Assembly (NCBI GenBank): GCA_022572105.1
Contig: JACZWN010000143.1
Span: 1 to 9,282, forward strand
DNA: 9,282 nucleotides
Source: Pseudomonadota bacterium
Lineage (GTDB): Bacteria > Pseudomonadota > Alphaproteobacteria > Kiloniellales > J153
Direction of reading: 5' to 3'
This document shows positions 1 to 5,714 of this stretch, piece after piece (the stretch's first letter is position 1; every line of letters starts with the position of its first letter). A program made the position numbers and the translations under genes. The notes below the pieces were generated by a model that did not search any database, had not been told where the DNA came from, and saw nothing but the letters and a program-made list of their open reading frames with translations.

Positions 1-39
1 GGCCGGCGGCCCCGCGGCCGAGGCACCCGCGCGCGCCAT
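1..39 (-). CDS. Start of a gene, probably ntrB (nitrogen regulation sensor kinase), cut by window edge
   Basis: Seen: on the minus strand an ATG at 39-37 overlaps the dusB stop (ATGA arrangement) and opens 13 codons (M A R A G A S A A G P P A) that run off the window without a stop. The residues carry no diagnostic motif. Known: in many alphaproteobacteria the nifR3/dusB gene is followed directly, often with overlap, by ntrB and ntrC, the two-component regulators of nitrogen assimilation. Inference: this is the N-terminus of NtrB, translationally coupled to dusB. The identity rests only on position; another downstream gene, or a longer untranslated spacer, remains possible. Confidence 0.4.
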   Translation of the reverse strand, partial: MARAGASAAGPPA

Positions 40-1025
40 CACGCCGCCGCCCGCGCGCGCCCGGGCGCGTAGAGGGCGTGCAGCCTGTCCTCGACGCGCT
101 TCGGATCGTCCTCGCGGTTGACCGCGACGCGGAATTCGGCCGAGCCGGGCAGGCCGCGCGAGTACCAGCCCAGGTGCTTGCGCGCGAGACGCAAGCCGCG
201 GTGCCGGCCGTGATGGGCGAGCATGGCGCGGTAATGCTCCAGCACCAGGTCGAGTTGCGCCGCCAGCGGCGGGTCGGGCAGCGCCACGCCGGTCCTCAGG
301 TAGTGGATGACCTGGCCGGGGAACCAGGGCCGGCCCGTGGCGCCGCGCCCGATCATGACGCCGTCGGCGCCCGAGGCGCCGAGCGCCTCGGTCACGTCCC
401 GGAGGCTGCGGATGTCGCCGTTGACCACGACCGGAATGGCGACCGCCTCCTTGACCCGGCGCACGAAGGCCCAGTCGGCCGCGCCGTTGTACAGCTGGCA
501 GCGCGTGCGCCCGTGGACCGCGATCATCCGGATGCCGCAGTCCTCGGCGATGCGGGCGAGCTCCGGCGCGTTGCGGCTGGATGCGTCCCAGCCGGTGCGC
601 ATCTTGAGCGTCACCGGCAGGTCGACCGCTTTGACCGTGGCTTCGATGATGCGCCGGGCCAGGCCGGGCTCGCGCATCAGCGCCGAGCCGGCGTACTTGT
701 TGACCACCTTCTTGACCGGGCAGCCGAAATTCACGTCGATGATCGCCGCCCCCCGGTCGGCGTTCAGGCGCGCCGCCTCGGCCATGACCTCGGGCTCGCA
801 ACCGGCCAGCTGCACCGCCATGGGAAACTCCTCGGCGCAGCCCGTGGCCAGCTTCATGGATTGGCGCGTGTGCCGGATCATGGCCTGGCTGGCGATCATC
901 TCGGAGACCACCAGGCCGGCGCCCAGGCGCTTGACCAGGCGCCGGAACGGCAGGTCGGTGATCCCCGACATGGGGGCCAGGATCACCGGGTCCGCGAGAA
1001 CGATGTCGCCGATATGGATGCCCAT
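39..1025 (-). CDS. dusB: tRNA-dihydrouridine synthase DusB (NifR3 family)
   Basis: A flavin-dependent enzyme that reduces uridine to dihydrouridine in the D-loop of tRNAs, in the cytoplasm. The 328-residue product has the full Dus TIM barrel: the FMN-binding N-terminal strand with LAPMSGITDLPFR (16-28), VQLAG (71-75), the catalytic cysteine in NFGCPVKKV (C102), the KMRTGW strand (141-146), VHGRTR (170-175, with conserved H171), NGDI (202-205) and the phosphate-binding GRGATGRPW (226-234). Length is normal for the family and the ATG at 1025 begins just ahead of the conserved start of the barrel. The stop overlaps the next minus-strand start by the ATGA arrangement, as in the classic nifR3-ntrB pair. 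The member that sits in this operon was historically called nifR3; it is a housekeeping tRNA enzyme. The exact target uridine cannot be read from sequence. Confidence 0.96.
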   Translation of the reverse strand: MGIHIGDIVLADPVILAPMSGITDLPFRRLVKRLGAGLVVSEMIASQAMIRHTRQSMKLATGCAEEFPMAVQLAGCEPEVMAEAARLNADRGAAIIDVNFGCPVKKVVNKYAGSALMREPGLARRIIEATVKAVDLPVTLKMRTGWDASSRNAPELARIAEDCGIRMIAVHGRTRCQLYNGAADWAFVRRVKEAVAIPVVVNGDIRSLRDVTEALGASGADGVMIGRGATGRPWFPGQVIHYLRTGVALPDPPLAAQLDLVLEHYRAMLAHHGRHRGLRLARKHLGWYSRGLPGSAEFRVAVNREDDPKRVEDRLHALYAPGRARAAA

Positions 1026-1030
1026 GATTT

Positions 1031-1050
1031 AGGCAGTTCCTGAAGTGCCT
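1031..1050 (-). promoter_or_regulatory. Imperfect 20-bp dyad across the dusB ribosome binding region
   Basis: Seen: read on the minus strand, AGGCA (1050-1046) and TGCCT (1035-1031) are a perfect 5-bp inverted pair, and inside them TTC and GAA are also symmetric, so 16 of 20 bases obey dyad symmetry. The likely Shine-Dalgarno AGGAA (1041-1037) lies in the centre, and the start codon follows 5 bases after the dyad. Inference: an mRNA hairpin that could partly mask ribosome binding, or a small operator. Short dyads arise by chance, so this is only a candidate. Confidence 0.25.
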
Positions 1051-1124
1051 AATTGTTGGGCCGTTGTAGCGCCTGGCTGCCGGAACGCAAGGAAATCCCG
1101 CTTGCGCCGGGCTTTTGCGCGGGC

Positions 1125-1928
1125 CTACCCGATCAGCACGTCGGTGACGAACTTGACCCCCAGGTAGGCGAGGGTAAGCAGCAAATAGGCGAGCAGGATC
1201 AGGCGCGCGGCGCTCTGGCCGCGCAGGCCGCTACGCCGGTGCAGGATCAGGAGCACGGCGATCAGGGCGAAGGCCAGGATCGCCAGCAGGGTCTTGTGGT
1301 CGAACACCAGGAGCCGCCCGCTGCTCAGGAACTGCCGGGCCATGCCGGTGGCGATGCCAAGCGCGAGCACCGCCTCGGAGACGCCGAGCAGTCGCACCTC
1401 CAGGAGCGACGCATCCGAGACCGACGGCAGCGCGCGGGTTAGCGCCGTCGGCCGCTTGCGCTTGAGGGCACGTTCCTGGAGCACCGCGGCGACGGCGGCC
1501 ATGGCGGCCAAGGTGCACAGGCCGTAGGTCGCCACCGAGAGCGCGATGTGCGCGCTCAGCCAAGCATCCGGGGCCGCCGCCAGCCCTTCGCGTCCGGGCA
1601 CGTGGCGCCACACCGTGGCCAGGACGCCGAGCAGGATCAGGTAGGGCAGCAGCAGCGGGCGCAGCCGCCAAGCCTCCCGCGTCACCAGGGCCAGAAGCGC
1701 GAAGAACGCCATGCTGGCGGCGATCGAGACCCAGAGCGCGGCGGACAGCCCGGTCTGCCAGGCGCCGCCGAGTTGGACCAGGCTGTAAGCGGCCGGGCCC
1801 GCCACGGCGACCGCGACCGCGGCCCAGAACAGGAGATCGGGGCGTTCGCGCCCGCGCCGCAGCGGCAGGACCGCCGCCGGCACCAGCGCGACCAGCGCGG
1901 TGAGACTCATGATCAACGAGTTGGCCAT
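1125..1928 (-). CDS. CcsA/YpjD-type cytochrome c assembly-like inner membrane protein
   Basis: A 267-residue, almost wholly hydrophobic protein with about eight predicted membrane segments (roughly 8-23, 33-53, 60-82, 92-108, 124-150, 180-199, 212-230, 239-262). The pattern matches the CcsA/HemX-like family known as inner membrane protein YpjD: an LRPLLLPYLILL segment, a histidine opening a helix in LSAHIALSVATYG (H127), and the FDHKTLLAILAF stretch (H211) near the C-terminus. In CcsA relatives such histidines can bind heme, but YpjD proteins lack the periplasmic tryptophan-rich WWD domain of true heme lyases, and none is visible here. The function of YpjD proteins is not settled. The gene lies 99 bp upstream of dusB on the same strand and diverges from ispDF. 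It is often found near ffh instead, so its place here is somewhat unusual. Start chosen at the ATG at 1928. Confidence 0.8.
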   Translation of the reverse strand: MANSLIMSLTALVALVPAAVLPLRRGRERPDLLFWAAVAVAVAGPAAYSLVQLGGAWQTGLSAALWVSIAASMAFFALLALVTREAWRLRPLLLPYLILLGVLATVWRHVPGREGLAAAPDAWLSAHIALSVATYGLCTLAAMAAVAAVLQERALKRKRPTALTRALPSVSDASLLEVRLLGVSEAVLALGIATGMARQFLSSGRLLVFDHKTLLAILAFALIAVLLILHRRSGLRGQSAARLILLAYLLLTLAYLGVKFVTDVLIG

Positions 1929-2028
1929 GCCGTTTTATACATCACCTCGGCGGCGGTTGACATCGGCTCTTGGCCGAGACGTTCGAGATCACTAGGCTCG
2001 CCCTCGACATGCGATTGAAGGGCACGAC
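1929..2028. promoter_or_regulatory. Divergent intergenic region between ypjD-like gene and ispDF
   Basis: This 100-bp spacer must hold the start signals of both directions. A perfect TTGACA lies at 1957-1962 on the plus strand, but 16 to 19 bases downstream there is no acceptable -10 hexamer. On the minus strand TATAAA (1939-1934) lies only five bases before the ATG of the membrane protein gene, which would give a leaderless or very short leader, and its -35 position is poor. A short hairpin (TCGGC 1963-1967, GCCGA 1973-1977) follows the TTGACA. The promoters are inferred from gene arrangement; their exact positions are not resolved. Confidence 0.4.
2017..2022 (+). promoter_or_regulatory. Ribosome binding site of ispDF
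   Basis: GAAGGG lies six bases ahead of the ATG at 2029. It supports that start and the 11-residue N-terminal tail before the IspD nucleotide-binding strand. Confidence 0.6.
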
Positions 2029-3285
2029 ATGACCGGGCCAGTGGCGCCGGCAGTGACGTCAACGGTGGCGCTCGTGGTGGCGGCGGGACGTGGCAGCCGC
2101 TTCGGCACCGGGCTGCCCAAGCAGTACGCCGCGCTCGGTGGCCGGCCGCTGCTCGGCCACAGCCTCGAAGCCTTCGCCCGGCACCCGCGGATCGACCGGG
2201 TCAAGGCGGTCATCCACCCGGACGACCGGGCGCTCTACGAACGTGCCGCGGCCGGGCTCGATCTCTTGGAGCCCGCGGCCGGGGGCGCGACGCGCCAGGA
2301 CTCCGTGCGTCGCGGGTTGGAGAGCCTGGAGTCGCTGGCGCCGGCGGCGGTGCTGATCCACGACGGCGCGCGGCCCTTCGTCGACGCCGCCGTGATCGAC
2401 CGGGTGCTCGACGCGCTCGCCTCGGCGCCCGGCGCGATCGCGGCGTTGCCCGTGACCGACACCCTGAAGCGGAGCGAGACCGGGAAGCGCGGCCAAGCCG
2501 GCCATATCGCCGCCACTCTCGAGCGCGCCGGCCTGTGGCGCGCCCAGACACCGCAGGGTTTCCGCTTCGCCGAGATCCTGGCGGCGCACCGGGCAATAAT
2601 CCACGGGGCTGCCCACGGGGCCGTCCACGGGGCCGCCGCCGGCCCGGAGTTGACCGACGATGCCGCGGTCGCCGAACGCGCCGGCTTGGCCGTGGCGCTG
2701 GTCGAGGGCACGCCCCACAACATCAAGGTGACGACCCGGGACGACCTGCTGCGCGCCGAGCGCTGGCTCGCCGGCGCATACGAGACCCGGGTCGGCCAGG
2801 GCTTCGACGTGCACCGCTTCGCGCCCGGCGACCACGTCATGCTGTGCGGCCTGCGCGTACCCCACGAGGCCGGCCTCAAGGGCCATTCGGACGCGGACGT
2901 GGGCCTGCACGCGCTCACCGACGCGATCCTGGGGGCGCTCGGCGCGGGCGACATCGGCGTGCATTTTCCGCCCTCGGACGCGCGCTGGAAGGACGCCGAC
3001 TCCGCCGTCTTCCTGACCCACGCCCGCGATCTGGTGGCGACCCGCGGCGGGCGCATCGCCCACGTCGACGTGACCCTGGTTTGCGAGCGGCCCAGGATCG
3101 GCGCCCGGCGGGTGGCGATGGTCGCGCGCCTCGCCGAGTTGCTCGGCATCGAGGCCGAGCGCGTCAGCGTCAAGGCGACCACCACGGAAGGCCTGGGCTT
3201 TACCGGACGCGGCGAGGGTATCGCCGCGCAGGCGACCGCCACCCTCAGCCTGCCCACCCTCAACCCACCGGGACCGGCCGCGTGA
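2029..3285 (+). CDS. ispDF: Bifunctional IspD/IspF enzyme of the MEP isoprenoid pathway
   Basis: One 418-residue protein carries two non-consecutive MEP pathway enzymes. IspD (about 12-250) transfers CMP to 2-C-methyl-D-erythritol 4-phosphate; IspF (about 254-412) cyclises the later intermediate to ME-cPP with loss of CMP. IspD signatures are ALVVAAGRGSRFG (14-26), LPKQY (29-33), TRQDSVRRGL (88-97), HDGARPFV (111-118) and NIKVTTRDDL (231-240). IspF shows GQGFDVHRF with metal ligands D260 and H262, HSDADVGLHALTDA with H286 and the third ligand H294 (the same spacing as D8, H10 and H42 of E. coli), and TTTEGLGFTGRGEG (384-397). This fusion is characteristic of alphaproteobacteria and some epsilonproteobacteria. 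An unusual HGAA/HGAV/HGAA insert lies at 192-203, just before the LTDDAAV segment of IspD. The stop overlaps the pgpA start as GTGA, so the genes are likely translationally coupled. Confidence 0.97.
   Translation: MTGPVAPAVTSTVALVVAAGRGSRFGTGLPKQYAALGGRPLLGHSLEAFARHPRIDRVKAVIHPDDRALYERAAAGLDLLEPAAGGATRQDSVRRGLESLESLAPAAVLIHDGARPFVDAAVIDRVLDALASAPGAIAALPVTDTLKRSETGKRGQAGHIAATLERAGLWRAQTPQGFRFAEILAAHRAIIHGAAHGAVHGAAAGPELTDDAAVAERAGLAVALVEGTPHNIKVTTRDDLLRAERWLAGAYETRVGQGFDVHRFAPGDHVMLCGLRVPHEAGLKGHSDADVGLHALTDAILGALGAGDIGVHFPPSDARWKDADSAVFLTHARDLVATRGGRIAHVDVTLVCERPRIGARRVAMVARLAELLGIEAERVSVKATTTEGLGFTGRGEGIAAQATATLSLPTLNPPGPAA
2601..2636 (+). repeat. Three tandem copies of a 12-bp unit inside the IspD domain
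   Basis: Copies at 2601-2612, 2613-2624 and 2625-2636 share CCACGGGGC(T/C)G(C/T) with one or two differences. In frame they encode HGAA, HGAV and HGAA. The unit is a multiple of three, so copy number can change without breaking the frame. The insert falls where other IspD proteins have a short loop, suggesting local replication slippage tolerated by the fold. Confidence 0.8.
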
Positions 3286-3767
3286 CCCCGGTCCAGCCCC
3301 TGCCCTTCTGGCACCCGGCCAGCCTGCTCGCGACCTGGTTCGGCAGCGGCCTCCTGCCCAAGGCGCCGGGCACCTGGGGCTCGCTCGCGGCGCTGCCGTT
3401 CGCCATCGTCATCGCCGCGCTCGCCGGGCCCTGGGGCCTGTTGGCCGCGGTGCTCGCGGTCACGGTCGCGGGGCTCTGGGCGGCCGATGTCTATGCCGCG
3501 CGCAGCGCTGACAACGACCCGGGCGAGGTCGTCATCGACGAGGTCGCCGGCCAGTGGCTCGCGCTGGTGCCCGCCGCCCTCGACCCGCGGCTCTACGCGG
3601 TCGCCTTCCTGGCCTTCCGCTTCTTCGACATCGTCAAGATTTGGCCGGCAAACTGGCTCGACCGGAACCTGAAGGGCGGCTGGGGCATCATGCTCGACGA
3701 CCTGGCCGCCGGCGTCTATGCCGGGGCGCTTACCTTCGGCGTGTCATATCTGCTTGCGGATTCGTGA
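3282..3767 (+). CDS. pgpA: Phosphatidylglycerophosphatase A
   Basis: An integral membrane phosphatase that removes the phosphate from phosphatidylglycerophosphate to yield phosphatidylglycerol. The 161-residue product has the PgpA hallmarks: GSGLLPKAPGTWGSL (21-35), the acidic DPGEVVIDEVAGQW (79-92), FRFFDIVKIWP (112-122) and GGWGIMLDDLAAG (132-144), with hydrophobic helices at about 37-70, 91-115 and 140-158. The aspartates and glutamates of the second and fourth motifs belong to the magnesium-dependent active site of the family. The GTG at 3282 was chosen because it overlaps the ispDF stop as GTGA and gives the usual family length; no ATG precedes the first motif in this frame. The stop overlaps the next gene as TGATG. 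Confidence 0.95.
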   Translation: MTPVQPLPFWHPASLLATWFGSGLLPKAPGTWGSLAALPFAIVIAALAGPWGLLAAVLAVTVAGLWAADVYAARSADNDPGEVVIDEVAGQWLALVPAALDPRLYAVAFLAFRFFDIVKIWPANWLDRNLKGGWGIMLDDLAAGVYAGALTFGVSYLLADS

Positions 3768-4252
3768 TGTTTCCGGCTCGTTTGATAACCAAGGCCGAGG
3801 ACCTGCTCGACGCCTACCGGCGCGCGGGCCTGACGATCGCGACCGCGGAGTCCTGCACCGGCGGCCTGATCGCCGGCTGTTTGACCGAGATCCCGGGCGC
3901 CTCCGACGTGGTCGAGCGCGGCTTCCTGACCTACTCCAACGAAGCCAAGCATGACTTGCTCGGCGTGCCGATGGCGCTGATCCGGGCCCATGGCGCGGTC
4001 AGCGCCGAGGTGGCCGAGGCCATGGCGGCGGGCGCGATCGAGCGTTCGGCGGCCGATGCGGTGGTCTCGGCGACCGGGATCGCCGGGCCCGGCGGCGCCA
4101 CGGCGGACAAGCCCGTCGGCCTGGTCTACCTGGGCGCCGCCCGGCGCGGTCTGGCGCCCCTGCACCAGCGCCAGGTCTTCGCCGGCGACCGCGGCGCGGT
4201 GCGCCTGGCCGCGGTCGAGGCCGCGCTCGACCTGCTGCGCCGGGTCCTGTGA
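3767..4252 (+). CDS. pncC: CinA C-terminal domain protein, nicotinamide-nucleotide amidase (PncC type)
   Basis: A 161-residue stand-alone CinA C-terminal domain. Such proteins deamidate nicotinamide mononucleotide to nicotinate mononucleotide in pyridine nucleotide salvage. Motifs: ATAESCTGGL (25-34), with the family's nucleophilic serine S29; GFLTYSNEAK (52-61); SATGIAGPGG (101-110); and DKPVGLVYLG (114-123). The N-terminal molybdopterin-binding (MocF-like) domain found in full-length CinA is absent, which is the normal alphaproteobacterial form. The ATG at 3767 shares one base with the pgpA stop (TGATG); the in-frame GTG at 3764 is an alternative. pgpA followed by cinA is a recurrent proteobacterial pair. 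Natural-competence links of the name cinA do not apply to this short form. Confidence 0.93.
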   Translation: MFPARLITKAEDLLDAYRRAGLTIATAESCTGGLIAGCLTEIPGASDVVERGFLTYSNEAKHDLLGVPMALIRAHGAVSAEVAEAMAAGAIERSAADAVVSATGIAGPGGATADKPVGLVYLGAARRGLAPLHQRQVFAGDRGAVRLAAVEAALDLLRRVL

Positions 4253-4258
4253 TCCGCG

Positions 4259-5026
4259 ATGGCATGGCCCGGTAACGCAGCGCCCGCTCCGCCACGGCCA
4301 CCCCGGCCGCCCCTGCCCGTGAGCGCCGACGACCTGCTCCTGATCCTGATCGTCACCCTGGGCTCGGTCCGGCTGTTGGTCTGGCTTCTGGTCGGTCTGT
4401 CGCCGGTGCCGGGCTCGGGCCGCGATCCCGGCGACGCGCTTCTGGCGGCCATGACCGTGCTGCTGTTTCAGACCGCGGTCATCCTGGCCATGCTGCGGGC
4501 GGTGGTGATCCGCAAGTACGGCCTAAGCTGGGCCGACCTCGGCCTGCGCCCGGCCGGGCGCCACTGGTACCGCCGGGCCGTCATCATCGCGGTCCTGCTG
4601 TTGCCCACGGTGGCGCTGGTCAACAGCGTGCTGATCCCGATGCTGGCGGAGGAGCCGTTTCGCAATCCGCAGCTCTACGCCATCGCGCCGGCCGGCTTCA
4701 GCTGGTCGGCCTTGCTGACCATGCTGGTCATGGCCGGCGTCGTCACGCCCTTCGCCGAGGAGCTGGTGTTCCGCGGGCTGCTCTTCCCCTGGCTGCGCAC
4801 GCGCCTCGGCGTGCCGGCCGCGGTGCTCCTGAGCGCGCTCTGCTTCGCCACGCTGCACGGAGCCGCGATCCTCATCCCGGCGCTCACCGTGGTCGGCGCG
4901 GCCTTCGCCGTCATCTACCAGCGCTGCGGTTCGCTGTGGCCGGCCATCGTCGCCCACAGCGTCTTCAACGGCATCATGATCGTGGTGCTCTATGCCTTGC
5001 TCGCCGCCGGCGTGAAGCTGCCGTGA
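4259..5026 (+). CDS. CPBP-family intramembrane metalloprotease (Abi/CAAX-type)
   Basis: A 255-residue polytopic membrane protein of the CPBP (Abi, Rce1-like) family. All three signature motifs are intact: EELVFRG with E167, E168 and R172; FATLH with F196 and H200; and HSVFN with H233 and N237. These glutamates and histidines form the metal-dependent active site in Rce1-type proteases. A GLSWADLGLRP segment (88-98), common just before the core helices of this family, is also present. The N-terminus is a cytosolic-looking proline-rich tail (residues 8-20), followed by hydrophobic segments at about 25-47, 60-84, 105-130, 148-165, 187-199, 202-220 and 228-250. It begins 6 bases after the cinA stop, and its own stop overlaps the next ORF as GTGA, so it is probably the fifth function of the ispDF operon. 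The substrate is unknown; bacterial members range from peptide maturation to immunity, and nothing nearby looks like a bacteriocin. Confidence 0.88.
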   Translation: MAWPGNAAPAPPRPPRPPLPVSADDLLLILIVTLGSVRLLVWLLVGLSPVPGSGRDPGDALLAAMTVLLFQTAVILAMLRAVVIRKYGLSWADLGLRPAGRHWYRRAVIIAVLLLPTVALVNSVLIPMLAEEPFRNPQLYAIAPAGFSWSALLTMLVMAGVVTPFAEELVFRGLLFPWLRTRLGVPAAVLLSALCFATLHGAAILIPALTVVGAAFAVIYQRCGSLWPAIVAHSVFNGIMIVVLYALLAAGVKLP

Positions 5027-5220
5027 GCGGGCACTCGGCCGGGCCGAACGATTCGGGCTATCGTCGCGCCGGAATCGAGGGCATCGCCGAGCGCGGCGAC
5101 CATCACATCGTGCTCGGCAAGGTTATCGATTCCCGGGTGGCGCGCGCGCCGGCGGGCCGGCCGGACGCGGCGATCCTGGAGATGAAGGACCTGGGCGAGA
5201 AGGTCTTCTACGGCGGCTAG
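5023..5220 (+). CDS. Small protein of unknown function, possible flavin reductase C-terminal remnant
   Basis: I do not recognise this 65-residue ORF with certainty. It starts at a GTG overlapping the CPBP stop (GTGA), the same coupling used earlier in the operon, and stops 10 bases before the convergent coq10 stop. The segment RGDHHIVLGKVIDSRV (24-39) resembles the GDHxIxxGxVxD strand of flavin reductase-like (RutF/DIM6) domains, and the end ILEMKDLGEKVFYGG resembles the closing strand and YGG tail of some members of that fold. The N-terminal flavin-binding part is absent, so the protein cannot be a complete reductase. It may be a decayed fragment or a distinct small protein. The clean overlap argues that it is translated; the identity is a motif-level guess. 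Confidence 0.5.
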   Translation: MSGHSAGPNDSGYRRAGIEGIAERGDHHIVLGKVIDSRVARAPAGRPDAAILEMKDLGEKVFYGG

Positions 5221-5230
5221 CCAGCGCCGC

Positions 5231-5698
5231 TCAACGGTCCGCGTCGCGAGCGCGCTTCGGCGGACCGTAGAGCGCCCGGGCGCGGGTCTCGAAGGCCGAG
5301 ACCATGCGCCGCACCGCCTGGGAGAACAGTGGCTCGATCAGCTTCTGCAGGATGCGCGAGCGGAACGCGAAGTCGACGTAGAAGTCGATGGTGCAGCCTC
5401 GCGGATGGTCCTCGAAGACCCAGTGGTTGTTGAGGTACTTGAACGGGCCTTCCTGGTAGGCGACGTCGATGCGCTGGCCATCGGGATCGAGCCGGGCGCG
5501 GCTGGTGAAGCGCTCGCGGAACACCTTGAAGCCGATCACCATGTCCGCGATGATCAGGTCGCTGTCGCTTTCGTGCTTGCGCACGCGCGCGGCGATGCAC
5601 CACGGCAGGAACTCCGGGTAGCGCTCGATATCGGCGACCAGATCGTAGAGCTGGCGCGAGCTATAGGGCAGGATGCGCTTTTCGGCGTGGGTCGGCAC
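5231..5698 (-). CDS. Coq10/RatA-family START-domain protein (ubiquinone-binding)
   Basis: A 155-residue protein of the polyketide cyclase/START superfamily. Family hallmarks are the N-terminal strand MPTHAEKRILPYSS, then LYDLVADIERYPEFLPWC (17-34), the FTSRARLDPDGQRIDVAYQEGPFKYLNNHWVF stretch (64-95, seen in pieces FTSR, GPFKYL and HWVF), and the long C-terminal helix ILQKLIEPLFSQAVRRMVSAFETRA (116-140). Mitochondrial Coq10 binds coenzyme Q and is needed for its efficient use in respiration; the E. coli relative was named RatA. In alphaproteobacteria the gene usually follows lipA, as here, 16 bases downstream of it. The start is a GTG at 5698, supported by the standard beginning of the family. 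The last codons overlap a perfect 9-bp inverted repeat. Confidence 0.9.
   Translation of the reverse strand: MPTHAEKRILPYSSRQLYDLVADIERYPEFLPWCIAARVRKHESDSDLIIADMVIGFKVFRERFTSRARLDPDGQRIDVAYQEGPFKYLNNHWVFEDHPRGCTIDFYVDFAFRSRILQKLIEPLFSQAVRRMVSAFETRARALYGPPKRARDADR
5234..5268. terminator. 9-bp perfect inverted repeat at the convergent gene end
   Basis: ACGGTCCGC (5234-5242) pairs perfectly with GCGGACCGT (5260-5268) across a 17-base GC-rich loop. It lies in the last codons of coq10, 14 bases past the stop of the opposing operon. Two operons converge here with only 10 bases between stops, so a hairpin that could stop transcription from both sides would fit. There is no T-tract on either strand, so it is not a standard intrinsic terminator. 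Confidence 0.3.
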
Positions 5699-5714
5699 GG
5701 TCCCGGCGCACGCC

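Noticed and set aside
78..1043. Plus-strand 321-codon frame opposite dusB
   Set aside because: A shadow of dusB with compositionally biased Arg/Ala/Asp-rich product and no family features.
1097..1123. Hairpin CCCGC/GCGGG just after the ypjD-like gene as a terminator
   Set aside because: The stem is only five base pairs with a long loop and no T-tract on the relevant strand.
1957..1985. Perfect TTGACA as a sigma-70 promoter for ispDF
   Set aside because: At 16-19 base spacing the downstream hexamers are GC-rich (for example CGTTCG) with no -10 likeness, so I do not call a full promoter.
2059..3314. Minus-strand frames of 334 and 359 codons opposite ispDF
   Set aside because: Both are antisense shadows of the well-supported ispDF gene, Arg-, Ala- and Ser-rich without motifs.
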